NCBI GenBank assembly: GCA_030272585.1
Contig: BSYQ01000010.1
Coordinates: forward strand, 3,596,001 to 3,660,000
DNA: 64,000 bases
Origin: Bryopsis sp. KO-2023
Lineage: Eukaryota; Chlorophyta; Ulvophyceae; Bryopsidales; Bryopsidaceae
Direction of reading: 5' to 3'
Shown: positions 22,803-35,600 of the stretch, one piece after another
How positions within the stretch are numbered: position 1 is the stretch's first letter
Layout of the letters: each line of letters starts with the position of its first letter
Program-made: the position numbers and the translations under genes
Notes under the pieces: generated by a model
What the model saw: the letters and a program-made list of their open reading frames with translations, nothing else
Told to the model about the DNA's origin: nothing
The model's database searches: none

Positions 22803-23018
22803 ATGTGTGGCACAGGCTCAGTGCTATTCCTGTTGCTGATTTCATCAGTCCGTCCATTCTCAACGAAGCCCAGCCCCGACGAAGAGCGGAAACAAAACAT
22901 TCTTCAACAGAAAATGGCGCGTCTTGCATCAGGTTTACCTGCCAGTCGTTTAGATCGAGTCTGCAGGATCTACACAGCTCTGGTTTTGAGTTTAAATCAA
23001 GTGAAAGAAAATGAATAA
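22803..23018 (+). CDS. Possible small secreted protein ORF
   Basis: A 71-codon frame from an ATG with an N-terminal hydrophobic run (VLFLLLISS, residues 7-15) that could be a signal peptide. A charged Pro/Glu/Lys/Gln segment and a second apolar patch (TALVLSL) follow. No family is recognised. Alternative frames on both strands are also open here, and an ATCAG/GTTTAC could be a splice site. Evidence is weak. Confidence 0.25.
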   Translation: MCGTGSVLFLLLISSVRPFSTKPSPDEERKQNILQQKMARLASGLPASRLDRVCRIYTALVLSLNQVKENE

Positions 23019-25573
23019 GCAGAATAGAACAATCATACGAACCAGGATGCAGAATGCTCTCTTGAATAAGATGGTTGGGAAAGGAGATTCACTTCTTTGT
23101 TTGAGTAACAGGCAATACATTACGCAGAAAATCGAAAATGTTTGGTTTATCTGTTTGTCCTTGGGGTTTTCATCATTCACAATTCAGTGGCAGTTTCCCT
23201 GTTGTGCTTCTCGGACGCAGTACTTCTCGGCCGAAAATTGGAAAATTGGAATGGGTGGCTCACAGCGCGCCAATGGACTGTCAATGGTTCTCTGTTAATT
23301 TGCTCTTTGGATGCAGTCTGACCCGAAAATATTTAATCCTAACTGCAGCTTCCCAAGGACGAATTTCACTCCCTTTTATTTTTTTTTGAAACAAGTCAAG
23401 CAATCACCAATACAGTGGATCAGTGGTTTGACATCTTTTCCCTGTGTCAAAATATGCTTGCACATATATCCCTCGAAAAGATATGTAGGAATACAAAAAA
23501 ATACGAAAAATGAAAACCCACGACACCAACTTTACCAATTACGGCAAAGTGCTCACACAGGGATTGCAATCAACATTTCAGATTTGGCAGTAAAATATAC
23601 AGAGCAGGAGGGATGAAAATCAGTTCAGGGAGCACTGATCCAGCAGGTCACTATCCAGAATTGGTAAAAAAATATACCATCCAACAACCGTCTTCCCACT
23701 CAATTCCTCCCTCACAAAAACACAAAAACACAAAAACATCACAAAAAAAAAAAGTTTCTGCCATCAAGGTTTTCCTTACACATAGTGTTACAACTGTCAG
23801 CCAACTCGGCTGATACAAAAAAAAGAAATTCCGGATCAATATCCATGTCCACTGGCTCCCCTTCTTTCTGTTCTTTTTTGTTGTAAATCCGAGGGGGGTA
23901 TCTGATCCATCGTGTTTCGCATCATCCTTTCCAACATTTCCCTTCCACCCTTATATAACCATACAAATGGAAAAATATGTCATGCAAATGCCACGATCAA
24001 CGAATAAAAATTGGCGCAGTCCAAGAGAGGAAACCTCAGAAGAGTCTCCCTGTCGCTTTTTTTTTTTCAGCCAGACTCCCAAAACTGGTAGTCCACCGAC
24101 GCCCACAATATCTCTTGGAGGGTTGGAAATTGGAAAAGAGTTTTTTTTTTCATTTTTCTCATTTTTTCCACTTTCCCCTTCCCCTTTTTTTTTTTTTTCA
24201 AATATGAATAAACCAGGACAATTTGATCCTTCGAAAAATAAAACAAAAAGAGAGGGAAAAAAATAATAAAAATGTAACGACAACAAAAAAAAAAAGCCAT
24301 CAAACCCGACACATCTCGAATCGCTGAGCAAGCTCCCAGACAACTTTCGAAAACTGAAAAAAAAAAAACTGAAAAAAAAAGGCAAAGCGAAGAGGAGGTT
24401 TATTTTCATTTTTTTTTCTTCCCGAAATAAAAATAAACCAACTGAATAACAGGAGAGGGTGCCGATGCTCGACTCGACCCCCCTTCCCAACCCCCTCAAA
24501 CACCCCCCAAAGCGATATTCTGTGTTCTACATCATTTCCCCACAAGGAGCCGGAAAAAAAAAAATCCCTCACCAAAACCTTTCAACGGCAGCGTTTCAAC
24601 TAGAGGTCATGTATGGAAAAACTTCTTGTCCTTCCCCCCTATCTTTTCCTAAAAGCTAGAACATCAGATCAAACCATATATATATATTATATACCTACAC
24701 ATACCACATTTTTTTTTTTTTTTTCACTTCCAATCCAATGATGGCATTCTGTCCCAACAAATTCCAATCCTTTTTTTTTTTCACCTCTTTCTTTAGTTCC
24801 TGCTAGTGGTGATGACATCATTAATTCAAAAAAGAAAAGAAGGGAAAGAAATGCCCATGCTTGCTCCTCCCCCCCCAACCCCCACCCCTTCTTTCCTCCT
24901 TCTTGAAAGTATTTTTTTCCTGTCCCCATTCAGTGCTTTCTTTCTCACTCACTCACTCGCTCACTCTTTTTTTCTCACTCACTCACTCTTTCTCTCTCTC
25001 CCGACCCAAACAAAGAAAATAAAATTATCCAAATATCCACAGGGCTGTGTGTCTATTCTCATGCAATGCAGTCTTGTCCTGCCTATTCTCCAGTCAGCAG
25101 TCTCATTGTGCTCAGTTCGAAAATACATATATATATATATATATCAGCACAGTTCTTTCATATCAGCCCGATCCAATCACTGCCAAAGTATGAACTAAAA
25201 AAATTGGACATTGACCCCTCAACCCCCCCCACCCAAACATGTTTTGACGAGTGGAGCTGACTACTCGGTCAACCCCACAGGAGCTCTCATCATTCAATCT
25301 TCTCACCTCGACTCTTTTGTTGTCATAAATCTTGTGTAGACTTCTCTTTTTTCTTTTTTTTTCAAAACCCAAGTTTCCTTTCTTTTTCTTTCACTTTTTC
25401 AACCCAAGTTTTCTTTTTCTTTTTCGACGACCCAAGTTTTCTCCCTCTTTTTCGACCCAAGTTTTGTTCTTCATTCCATTTTTTTTTTCTAGAGACTGTC
25501 TGCGTGAATGCCAATTTTTTCTTCTCCTTCTTCTTCTTCTTCCATAAAGGTGTCTTTTCTCGGTGTGTGGAAA
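23019..25573. other. Gene-poor region with simple repeats
   Basis: No supported coding region. From about 23850 the plus strand is C/A-rich with many poly-T/poly-A runs. There is a TA run at about 24677-24692, a CTCA-type microsatellite at about 24947-25003 and a TA run at about 25124-25144. Confidence 0.5.
24947..25003. repeat. CTCA/CTCG microsatellite
   Basis: Imperfect tandem CTCACTCACTCGCTCACT units are interrupted by T runs and followed by CT repeats. It is a simple repeat, not a CRISPR array or telomere. Confidence 0.8.
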
Positions 25574-25732
25574 ATGTCGAGCGAAGTCGCCGAGCAATGC
25601 AGGTGCCGACCGATCGACGACTTGGGTTGGATTCGAACTGGGGCTGACGAATCCACGCGTGCGGGTAGCGGACGAATATCGATGGAATCAATTTCACAGA
25701 GAAAATCAAAGGGATTCTGGGGAGAACAGTAA
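25574..25732 (+). CDS. Possible small ORF, 52 residues
   Basis: The frame starts at ATGTCGAGC just downstream of a long pyrimidine tract. It encodes a hydrophilic peptide (MSSEVAEQCRCRPIDDLGW at the start). The region is GC-rich, like the 5' ends of other genes here. The minus strand is open over the same bases. It could be a short gene, the first exon of an unresolved gene, or a promoter-associated chance frame. Confidence 0.25.
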   Translation: MSSEVAEQCRCRPIDDLGWIRTGADESTRAGSGRISMESISQRKSKGFWGEQ

Positions 25733-25967
25733 AAGCACATAAACAAATGAGTAAACAAACGAGGTGGTACGACACGCTCTCGTGGCAAAAAACCTGTTGT
25801 AAAAAAAGAATGTCGAACAAAAAAAACACACACATACCAACAAAACGAGGATCCCATTGTCGCATATAGCACAAAATGTTTTTTGACTTGGAAGTCGCTG
25901 ATTAATTTTTTCACTCCCATAATAAATCCACTAATAATTCACCCATATTTACTGTTCTGTTTTTTTG

Positions 25968-27919
25968 TCATTCGATGCGGCTTTTTGGGCGCACCTTCCC
26001 AGACTTGGAGAACATTCTCCTTTTGAACCTTTTCTTCCTCGGAGCTGGTTTCGATGCTCCGAGGAAATCCTTCCTGGTCGATTCAGGAAGCATGTCTGCA
26101 ACCACGATAGTGGCATCATCGATGGGGCAACCCCCCGACCCCAAAATAATTCGATCCATGATGAGATGAGACGCCTGCTGTGGAACTTGATGTCGACAAG
26201 ATCTGGTTATCGCAGTTGCATTCAAGACATCCCACACCCCATCTGAACCTAGATACAACCTGGCGCCCTCCTCAGGGATCACCATCTGAATCGCAAAACA
26301 CAGCAATACAAATGTTAGGGAAACCCAATGTCACACGCACACCTGAATCTCCATTCTAAGTGCAGATATCCCAGACAGCCGACCCCCGAAAACTCACCAT
26401 CCAATACCACCTGTGTGGCCGGTGCCTGACTGGTGGCAGAATGGTGGGGAAAAAAGGTTAACCGAGCCAAGTGTGATTTAGATGGACATCGAGAATGAAG
26501 CAGAGGAGCGTTTCTTACCTTCAGTCAAAAGAAAACACATGACCAAGCGAGCACCCCTCCCCCCCCCCCCAACCCCAAGCCGATCAAGCAATTTATCGTC
26601 AGGGGGGACACACATGACGGAAGGCTGGATGCTACTCACTTGTTTGATATGTGGCTGTGCTGTGACTGGTCTTGGAGCATCCACATCGCCGAAGGATCTT
26701 CCCATGGCCAACCCTCCGGGCCAGACCCTTAGTGCCCCAATCCCAGTTTCATCCGGCAGTGCAGGTTCCAACTCATAGGTCCCCCGTACTCTAGCGATGG
26801 TTATTCCTGCATCTCTGAGTCGTTGAACCTCGAAGGGGTTGTCTTCCAAGCGATGGCTGTGCGTGACAGGATGGATAGATCCACCACAATCAAGAAATGC
26901 CGAAGAATCCCCAACATTGGCCACCGTCAAGAATCGATCGCACCGGAGTGCCAATGTTATGGTGGAGCCGCTGTCTGCACGCGAAAGAAAAAAAAAAAGA
27001 AAATCACAAAAAAATCGCCCACAGGAAAGAAGAATCAAAATAAGGTGCTCTATGTCAGTCATCCATACAGCCGGGCAGCATGCATAACACTTTCAGGAAG
27101 ATGTTCGTTCAAGGAGCCGCACATACATCTGCATGTAAAAAGCATTTGATGTGATGTGAATCATCGTGGGGTTGAATCAATGCTCAGGTAGGACAGGGGG
27201 GTCTCACGGTCTGTCATAGCAGAAGTTCGCCATTTCTTTTCCATGGTTTGGATCGCCTCACTCACGGCTTCCATGACGGAGAATGCAAATTCTGCAACTT
27301 CTGTAGGAATTCAGCACAGCACGACAGGGGTGACTCAGATCCTAGCCAAGCATGAGTAATATATCCATCGAGGGAGGAAATAAAAATAGATCTGGTGTGA
27401 AAAGATGTGGATTGGGTTTTTTCATGAATTTATCCTGATTCCTGTTTGGGTATGGTTCCAACGTTCCGACATTGCTGATTTTGTGAAGATCCCTGGTGGT
27501 CTGACTAATTCTCCCTGTCTGTCACACGGGTGAGGCTGGTTCAAGGCCTGGATCCTTGCACTCGCGCTGGGCGCGGCGGTTCCACCCTCCCAACTCTGAA
27601 CTCCGCAACTCAAACGCCCGCGGGTCGAAAACGCCACGGTCTACGTTTGTTTCGGGGTGAGACTGGCATCATATATATGCATACATGTGTGTGCGTATTA
27701 TTATATACCTGGCGACGACCATGATTCTGGAATCCATTCAGGAAGCCTTTTCTGGAGTTCCAAGACAATGTTGTCCTTCACGAAGGTGGCGGCTTTGCTA
27801 CCCCCGTGGCCGTCGCAAAGACCGTACAAGCTCCATTGCGGGGTGACGGTGACGTTTTCGCTCTGCCAAACGAAAGTAACGTCCTGCCAGCAACGCCCAT
27901 TCCGTGAGTCTATCGACAT
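25968..27919 (-). CDS. PP2C-type protein phosphatase
   Basis: Four exons in phase (27919-27709, 27300-27208, 26974-26640, 26285-25968) give 318 residues. An in-frame stop lies nine bases upstream of the ATG, supporting the start. PP2C is a Mn/Mg-dependent Ser/Thr phosphatase. Visible motifs are NGRCWQD (equivalent of the usual R-x-x-x-E-D), LCDGHGG, HSGSTITLAL, NVGDSSAFL, GLAMGRSFGD, YLGSDGVWDV and the metal-binding CPIDDATIVV. Unusually, the first metal-region acidic pair reads QD rather than ED, and the family's SDDG before the GSTA motif is replaced by TDHSGST. The C-terminus has a basic cluster (RKKRFKRR) that could direct it to the nucleus. The substrate is unknown. Confidence 0.95.
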
Positions 27920-28947
27920 ACGTCGTTACGCGGAGGGGATCAATCCAACGAAAAAGAAACACGGGCAGGGAATCAAAGCAGGCGAGCTTTTCCATTGAAC
28001 GGAAGGGGGGGGTGGGGGTGGGGTGGCAAGCGCATCGTTACTGGTACGGTAACACGCGACGTTGCGTAAGGACGTCCCGTGCCTGGTTTTAAACTGACCT
28101 CTCCTTTCACCGCGAGAGATCGCGCTGCGTATCGGGCGTCCAAGTCCATTTCAACGTGCGTTATATATGTCCACTAAAATACTTCCGTCAGTTTTCTTTG
28201 GGGGGATGTTACGAAGTGATTTCAATACGCAGCAGGCGGAAGTGGACAGACACGCAGAACGTTGCTCACGGACGCACAGCACTTTTGCGACTGGTTCGTA
28301 AAGACGGTGCTGCTGCTAATAGCTAGAGTACCAAGATTGTTGAATGGCTGTTCATGGGCATTGATAGGAATCCATAACAGCCTCCAATAGGCACGCTTCA
28401 CACTTGTACGCTGTCCGAGATTCATCCCCTTCTTCGTCGCGTCGGCTCGAAAAATCACCCTTTCGCCGAAAATAAGGCAGATTCTGGGCCTGCGCCACTG
28501 CCTGCTGCGTTTTCGGGGGGTCGTGTCGGTTGTGCGGATTGTGTGCGGATGACTAAGCACAGGGGGGTTTGTTGTTTGTTGTGGACGGCGCTGCACGCAG
28601 AAGTGAAAGAATATGTCCATATAAATTTGTCTTTGAGTGAGAACGGCTCTACATTCTCCCTCAGGAGCTGTGGTGAATGATGCACTCCTACCTTCTTTTC
28701 CTCACACACACTCATCCAGCATAAATAGGCACCAATTCAGAGATACAACTGGAAGATGGTGTAGTCAGGGGGAAAGTTGAATGATGTTCTGGGGATTCCG
28801 GGCACAAAGCCAGCATATCACTATATGAAGAACCCCAAATCAAAAACCCATTTACACACAATCCCACATCCGCAACGCTTCTGTCTTCTCGAACAACCCA
28901 TTTGGAGGAGTGACAACCAAATAAGAAGAAACCTATTTGAACATAAT
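27920..28947. other. Intergenic spacer between PP2C and eIF2-beta
   Basis: GC-rich DNA (27920-28600) upstream of PP2C is probably its promoter. Several frames are open but none shows a motif or spliced continuation. The rest is the 3' flank of the eIF2-beta gene. Confidence 0.5.
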
Positions 28948-31919
28948 TCACTTCTTTGGCCTCCTTCCGACCTGGGCCAAGAAACCAGACTTGATTGCTT
29001 GGACACTACGGGAAGCTCCACACTGCAACGCAAATAACTCAACAGTTATATCAAGTGTGGAAAGCCCATTGAAATCACCACCAACCAATACTCTCATGCC
29101 AACACTCTCATTGGCATGTATGAGCGACCAGCGTGGTACTTTGCATGTTAGCGAAGATAAATCCACTTTCAAAAAAATCCACTTTCAAAAAAACACACAT
29201 ACATTTGGAAATATCAAAAGATTTTTTTCGAAGGGAGGGCTGTCAGAGTACGAATACGAAAGTCTCATCGCCGTGAGGAAAAACTCCTCTAGCTTGCGCA
29301 ACAAAAAAGTCACATCATCCAGCCTCCAAACATTATCAAATCCCAATCAACTGCTTCCAACAATGCAAGAATTTAATCTAAAATTGAAGAAATCTCTAAA
29401 AAACCCACATTAGGGATACAATACAAATCTTTTTCAAACATGACATTTTTTTTTCTTCTATGATTCGTCTTTTACCTGCTGGCATCGCAAGTACATCAAC
29501 CTGGTTGCACTATCTCTGTCCAGCAACGTATCGAAACTCTTGCAACTCGCACAGAGCACATATCTGCAGAGATACAGAAACCCACACTCAATGCACAATC
29601 CAGCAAGCAAAAAACGAGGTTATTGTACGGATAAACCCGTATCAATCTGCCATCACAGCAGGGTACACCCCCACAAAAAACTACCCACACATCTCAGTTT
29701 TGTCTACATGATTGGGTTTAATGAGAAATCGAAAACCCTGACTGTCAGACAATAATAAAACAGATCACCGCTCCGAAGAGCTCACTGGGTGAACCGAAAA
29801 TGTATCATCATCATTCAGCCCCTTTGATGCTTATTATAATTGTACCCAAATCAAAAGAGCAAAACAGAAAGGAAGTTCACCAACCCACCCCCGCCCCCCC
29901 CCCCCCCCAAAAAAAAAAAAACGAGCAACAGTATTGTGTCACATTTGGCCCAATTGCGTTTTTACGTTTTGAAACATTTCAAGAAAGCGCTGTCAGATCT
30001 TTTAAAAACAGATCACCGCTCCGAAGAGCTCTCTGGGTGAACCGAAAATATGTCATCATCATCCAGTCTAGTGTATTGGAATTAAAAAAAACAACAAAGA
30101 TCTCCCAGCCCCCTCTGGAAGCCATGAAAAAGAAACACAGATCCATCCAACAGATCCCCAATATATATATATATATATATTTAGGTGCAATTTGATATGG
30201 TTCTAGAAGAGATGTCAGATCTTTTAAAAACAGATCACCGCTCCGAAGAGCTCACTGGGTGAACCGAAAATTGTCATCATCACACAAACTCTTCTCTTAG
30301 CTGACTAATTCTTCCACATACGGTCAAAGAGCAAATATATCTCACTCTTTCCCCGCCCGACTTACTCGTTGATGTATCGCCTGAGGACAGTTGCGAAATT
30401 GTGCGACTGAAATCGGCCTTTCATGATCAGTCGATTTTGGCCATCCAAAGACCCTGTCGTTCCCATATCAGCTGTGATAAAAGGCATCACTTGGTCAACC
30501 TGTCTGTTGAAACTCTTGCACAAATCTGCAAAATTCATCAGCACCGTTTTCTTTGTCCCTTCCCTCGATACCTAGACAAGCAACCACGACATTGAAAAAA
30601 TAAAAATAACGATCCATAAAGTTCAATCCCTCTCCTTAGATTGATCCTGAGAAAAGGAAAAGTTTGGAGGAAAAAAATGGTTTCTGCGATGTTGTCGACT
30701 CAACAAACAAGCACACTGTCAATGGCCACTACAATTTGCGGCCAAAATGGAGTGGTTTTGTCGTCATGGATCCATAATTAGGCACTCCATGTGTTTGGTT
30801 GGGAAGATATTTATAAAATAAAATCAGTACAAGTAAACACCTATATCTAAAAAAAGAATAAAAAAAGATATTGCCAACAAGCTGTGGATGCTTACATTGG
30901 GGGGCTTCAAACTGATCTTCTTTATAACTCCTGTCAACTCGGGATTTTTTTCTCGCAGGATGCTGTATGCCCGATCTGAAGTCCCCAGAAAACACACACA
31001 CACACACTTCCTGCTCAATAACGTTTCATAAAAAAAGAACTCCTTTCAGATATTCAATTTCCTTCATTTCCCTTTTCATATCGGTGCCTCTTGGTTGCAT
31101 TTTACCAACTTTTTTGTTTCAGACATTTCGAAAATTGCCACAGAAGACAATTGTCTGTATATATGTGTACAGGAAAAGACAATCAGCAGCAAACAAATAG
31201 ATCACAAGAACAGGAGAAGCTGCCGAGAAGCTGTCTAATGAGGACAAAAACAACTGGAGACAAAAAAAGGTGGAAGGTGGTTTCCTACCCAGCAGCTCAT
31301 CGTAGAAGTAGTCTCGGTCTTTTCCTGACCAAGGGTATTTCCCAGCTTTTTGTTCCGTGACGTCGGCGGTGTTATCGCCAGACGGACCGGGGCCCAAGTC
31401 GTCTTCATCTTGAAAACGCCTGTTTTCTTTCTGAAAGCAACATCATGGACATCTCCGCTAAGCAAAAAAAACATAACACAACTCTGTTCCATAGACCTCC
31501 CCCCAAAAAAAACCCCCTCCCCCGTCTTTCTCTTCCAAACGCCTTTGATTGAAGTTTTTCGCAAATTTTCTTTTATCATTTTCTTTCTGGACGTGTTCTG
31601 GAGCAGAGCTGTTATTCTGTACCAGTCAAGCATTGCAACAGGTCGAGAAAAGATCGCACCTTCTTCTTCTTTTTCTTTTTTGGCAGGAGAGCGAGACCCG
31701 CGTCCGCAGACTCGGCTTTAACATCCATAGCCGCCGCTTCGACCTCCTGCACGCCCAAACAAGTAAATTTTGTAAATATCTTTTCGACACCAACCGATTC
31801 GTAAGCCGCAGGAGTCCATCCCAACGATGCCATTCAACACAAAAAAGCGATATCCAACCGAGAAATATCAGATCAACGACAAAAAAAGCGCAGGATAAAA
31901 GAAAACGCCTCACCGTCAT
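28948..31919 (-). CDS. EIF2S2: Translation initiation factor eIF2 subunit beta
   Basis: Seven exons in perfect phase (31919-31914, 31746-31660, 31430-31289, 30975-30896, 30571-30366, 29563-29476, 29022-28948) give 227 residues. eIF2-beta is part of the GTPase complex that delivers initiator tRNA to the 40S subunit and binds eIF5 and eIF2B. One N-terminal lysine block of seven residues is present. Then follow DRDYFYDELLDRAYSILREK, KPPNV, GTKKTVLMNFADLCK, the ELGT-like TADMGTTGSLDG, LIMKGRFQ and VLRRYINE. A C-terminal zinc finger (CASC..CQQCGASRSV) ends in IKSGFLAQVGRR. The first exon is only six bases (Met-Thr). The N-terminus has one Lys block, whereas animal and fungal proteins have three. 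The intron 30365-29564 carries three copies of a direct repeat. Confidence 0.97.
29743..29818. repeat. Intronic direct repeat, copy 1
   Basis: The core, CAGATCACCGCTCCGAAGAG followed by CTCACTGGGTGAACCGAAAAT, ends in a TCATCATCAT run. It is preceded by TGTCAGA. It is nearly identical to 29991-30066 and 30213-30281, all within one intron of the eIF2-beta gene. Confidence 0.95.
29991..30066. repeat. Intronic direct repeat, copy 2
   Basis: It shares TGTCAGATCTTTTAAAAA plus the core with copy 3. It differs from the others by CTCTCTGGG instead of CTCACTGGG. Starts are 248 bases after copy 1 and 222 bases before copy 3. Confidence 0.95.
30213..30281. repeat. Intronic direct repeat, copy 3
   Basis: Same core as copies 1 and 2, with the longer left flank shared with copy 2. 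It follows a TA microsatellite at about 30160-30180 and lies about 85 bases inside the donor of the intron. Confidence 0.95.
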
Positions 31920-32635
31920 CCTTGAAAAGCTTCGCGACCGCTTTCAATTCCGAGAGGTAGAGATATTCAACAGATGCACGCCCAGGATAAAACCAAGTTT
32001 CTCTGTGCTGAGTGCGTGACTCTGGACCGAGCTGTATATTCCTGGCAGCAACCGAAAGGGCTTCCTTGCAGCGCGAACGATATTTATGACAGCATTTTCT
32101 TCAACCACGTGACTTGCAATCAATCAAATCAACTCAGCAAATATATTCCGGACATGCAAACATACACGCGATTTCGTTTTTTTGATTTCAGATTGACTCC
32201 ACTTGCCCAGGACAAAAAAAAAAACGATTCTGTTTTTTTTTTGAGTAAAGGAACCCAGCAGAAGTTGTTGTGCAACAGAGATCCATTAAGAAAAACATAA
32301 TCGACCATCCTTGTGCTCCAGCGAAAGTTGAACATGCACATTATCAGAAAATGGTTTTTCCTGGACATCCCCTTTTTCGCACTTGCACTGTCAAGAGGTG
32401 AGGAATGCAATCTGAATACATATATAAATCTGTAATTTTATATATCAAATACAAATATGAATATAATTTTTTATATATATCAAATCTCCATCAGTTTCTT
32501 GTCAAGTTTTTCCTTTTCACAGCAATTCCTACTCCACAACACCCTCTTCCCCCCTCCCCCCCCCAAAAAAAAATAAAATAAAAAACCCAAAAATACAACA
32601 GAAAACCCCCAAAAGAGCGCCAGAGAACCCCACAA
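31920..32635. other. Spacer between eIF2-beta start and RadA stop
   Basis: The 200 bases next to the eIF2-beta start are its probable promoter. The rest is A/T- and C-rich 3' flank of RadA, with two similar TTTTATATAT(AT)CAAAT stretches at about 32437 and 32469. No gene is seen. Confidence 0.5.
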
Positions 32636-35600
32636 TCATGAAGACTCTCCACCACCGTCCATTTCCTCCAGATCATCGCTCCATTCCCCATCCAGTTCAT
32701 CGGAGTTCAACTTTGCCAGTCTCGACTTGCCCGATCTCTTTCTCCTTCTGGCAGCTCGATCGGTCACTGCTTGCATCGTCCCCACTCCCAGGATGGCCTC
32801 CACAGCTTCCCCGATCGTGGAACATTCAGTGATTTCCAGGGAATCGAACGTCGGCAGAGAGCGTCTCCTTCCGGTGACTTTAGGGACGATGCATCGTTTG
32901 AATCCCAGTTTGCCCACTTCGAATATTCTCTTCTCCAGATGAATCACGGGGCGAAGCTCTCCGCCCAGACCCAGTTCACCCACCACCGCAACATCCGAGG
33001 CCTAAGGGATGAAAAGCACAATTTCGACCATTTTTTTCTTGTGTTCGATTCTTACATCAACAATCAGGGACAAACCGGGAAATGTAGTTTCAACAAAACG
33101 AAGGAAATCCTGAAAACACGGTTTACTTCGATCAATCATTTCCCGTGGAATTGATGCCCACTCACCACTGGTTTGTCCAGGTAAGCACTGGCGATGGCAA
33201 CAGCCACTGCCAGGTCCCCTGCTGTGTCTTTGATCATCATCCCCCCCACCACATTCACGTGGAGATTTATGCTGTACATTTTCAAACCGACGTATTTCTC
33301 CAGGACCCCCCTCAGCAACAGCAGCCTCTGATTGTCGACACCGACGTTACAGAATCGGGCCTCTTTCTGCATATAACCACCAAAATCCATCAATTTCTTT
33401 TCTCACATTTCGCATTCCACACCACAACGACCACCAACTCCAGAAATAATGGATCGTCTTTTGGCATCGCTTTTTTTATCCTCAGATAAACACGAAAAGT
33501 ACCCGTCCCACAGTATTCCTAAGAAAATCGATCAATCCAGGGCGGCCTCACCTGGCCTCTGGAAACCGGTGTACAGAGCGCTTGGACCTCCAACAGCAAT
33601 GGCCTAGTTCCATTGATAATGACAGCTACTCCAGAGCCCACCCCTCTGGGATCCACCCTCCGATCCCTCAGAAACATTGCACTGTTGAAAGAAAAAAGAC
33701 ACAAAGTACATAAATCTATGTACAAACACACAGCCCAACAACGTTTTTATTTTTCTGGAGGGCTGAGCACCAGTTTTCTCATAACATATTCCACATACTA
33801 CGATCTTACCTTGGGTTTTCGACAGCATGCATGCCTGTATCATCCATTTCGAACACTCCGATTTCCTCCGTAGGCCCTACAACCACCCAAAATCTCATCG
33901 TGTTGAGTAATGAACACTGGGGATCTTCCCAAACGAAGAAGTTTCTTGCCCCATTTTGCAGTTGCAGATAAAATCAAGAAGGGTAGACAATATATCATGC
34001 ACGTTCTTGTGGCATTTAACAACATAATTCCCCAACAACGTTTTTTTCTTTCTGGTTTTTACTCTAACGAGCGAAAAATTGCAGCTCGAGCGAGGGGGCC
34101 ATCGACTCTCCCACCCCCAAAAAATAAAATAAAATAAAATAAATAAGAAATCTGATCACATGCACAAACAATGGAAGGAGCCTGTCCATTAAAAAAAAAT
34201 AAAAAAAGTTTTTTTTTCTTGAAAGGAAAGAGAGTGATGCGACAGCGAACGCTAGGGATGAAAAACTCACCGAATCTATTTTTGCGTCCCCTGAGTATTC
34301 TGTAGAATTGATGCCGTTCGCCTTCCAAATACAAGACGACATCTACGATATGCTCGAGGGCTTTCGGACCGGCGATGTTTCCATCCTTAGTTACGTGGCC
34401 TATGATAAAAATAGGAATCCCAGAACTTTTTGCGACATGGACCAACGCAGCTCCACATTCCCTAATCTGCCAATCGATCGATTCGAGCAAAAAAAGGAAA
34501 ATTGAAAACAAAGAGAAAAAGAAGGAATCTTTTGTTTTTGCTACTTTGAGCAGAAAAAAATTATTTCCGGTGAAAATGAACACCAGCACTCCTGGTCGTT
34601 TGGCCAAGATAGAGTTTTTTGTGTTTTTTGTCGGTATTTTGATTGAGGGGTGTCTTTTTTTGACGAGTGTAAATCAGGATTGATTGGATCTTGAAAAAAT
34701 TGAAAACGCTTTTTTTCACACTTTTTTTTGGAGGTGGTGCAACAAGGAGGGGGGGGGGGCACCTGAGATAGACTGCCAGCACTGCCATTCGCATCTGAAA
34801 GAAACACAGCTTGGATAGAATCGATCACCACACCCAATGGCTGCATGGCTTGGATATCTTTGATGATCATCTGCCACACGCACATCGCCTCCTCAAAAAA
34901 AAATAAAAAAAATTCACCCATGCACACAGCAGAAGAGTTGGAGCTTTCCCTCACCTCCAGTCTAGTTTCAGATTGAACAGATATATTGTCCAGTTCACCC
35001 AGTCCCAATCGCAACGCTCTGTCGACGATTTGATCGACGCTTTCCTCAGCTGCACATCAACATAGAACATTTCTCAAAACCAAAAGACAGATTGCATTGA
35101 CAAGCAACTACAGAACATTTATTTTGCTGAAGAAATATGAAAAATCAAAAAAATATGTGTCACAAGACTATCTGCCACACGCGTTTTTTTTTTCTGTTTT
35201 TCAATTGCACCGGAGGTATGTTAATGATATATATATATATCCTGAGCAGAATATCAAGTGCAAAACAGCAAACCATCAACATCCTATTTTTCGGTCAATG
35301 TTTTGCAAAAAGGTGAGCTCCGCATCAGGTGTTGGGGAAAAAAAAATGGAGCTAATACTGAGCTGCGCCCATTACAGTTTTCAGAAGCGTGCATAGTGAA
35401 GGTCCCCAATGACAGTCAGACAAATCACACCAGCTGTTTGCAAACCGCCCCTGCAAAATGTCAGACACGGTGTGATTGCTAGATGGATTCACCTGAAACA
35501 TACAGAACCCTGCCTCTGTCTGTCTGCTGATTCAAAGTGGGGTTTGAGGAGGAGGATTCGGGTTTCGTTTCATCTGGAAGAGCAAGCATCCCAGCCACCT

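Noticed and set aside
24947-25003. Telomere-like CTCACT repeats
   Set aside because: Units are irregular and interstitial. They fit a microsatellite better than any known telomere repeat.
25625-25645. B-box-like GGATTCGAACTGG on the minus strand
   Set aside because: No cloverleaf can be built around it. It falls in a GC-rich open frame.
29743-30281. Three spaced repeats considered as a CRISPR array
   Set aside because: Spacings are 222-248 bases, the host is a eukaryote, and all copies lie inside an intron. This is not CRISPR.
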